Assembly (NCBI GenBank): GCA_005879435.1
Contig: VBKX01000028.1
Coordinates: 1 to 5,101, forward strand
Direction: 5' to 3'
Length of the DNA stretch: 5,101 nt
Source: Deltaproteobacteria bacterium
GTDB taxonomy: Bacteria; Desulfobacterota; Binatia; UBA9968
Positions 5,092-5,101 of the stretch are shown here, piece after piece. Made by a program: the position numbers and the translations under genes. Under the pieces are notes generated by a model. The model searched no databases, was not told where the DNA came from, and worked only from the letters and a program-made list of their open reading frames with translations. Each line of letters starts with the position of its first letter. The first letter of the stretch is position 1.

Positions 5092-5101
5092 TTCTTCAGG
5101 G

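Overview
All six coding regions I can support lie on the minus strand, so the window is best read from high to low coordinates. I see no tRNA, rRNA, CRISPR array, insertion sequence or integrase. Base composition is moderately GC-rich and looks even across the window. Ribosome binding sites are of the GAGG/AGGA type. The gene content (a housekeeping argS followed by a SPOR-domain membrane protein and trpD) suggests a free-living Gram-negative bacterium. An uncultured deltaproteobacterial or related soil lineage is my guess, held weakly.

Reading along the minus strand, the first block (4998 to 3234) holds a small ChrR-type cupin protein. After a 37-base gap with a small hairpin comes a 455-residue protein, the highlight of the window. 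Its first ~283 residues are a complete-looking 3-hydroxyisobutyrate-type (beta-hydroxyacid) dehydrogenase. Residues ~284-455 are a Tpt1/KptA-type RNA 2'-phosphotransferase, joined in frame with no linker. The dehydrogenase uses NAD(P) as a redox cofactor, and Tpt1 consumes NAD+ to remove a 2'-phosphate from RNA. I know of no described fusion of these two. The Tpt1 half keeps the Arg-His-Arg-Arg catalytic set, but the usual LYHGT motif reads LYYGA.

The second block (3233 to 2840) is a ~180-base noncoding stretch with several overlapping inverted repeats, then a 71-residue two-helix membrane protein resembling the isolated PLDc_N membrane domain.

The third block (2672 to 1) looks like a housekeeping operon. 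It runs argS (arginyl-tRNA synthetase), a 33-base gap, a SPOR-domain cell-envelope protein, a 15-base gap, and the N-terminal 75 codons of trpD (anthranilate phosphoribosyltransferase), which leaves the window. The start of argS carries an unusually strong perfect-arm hairpin inside the coding sequence.
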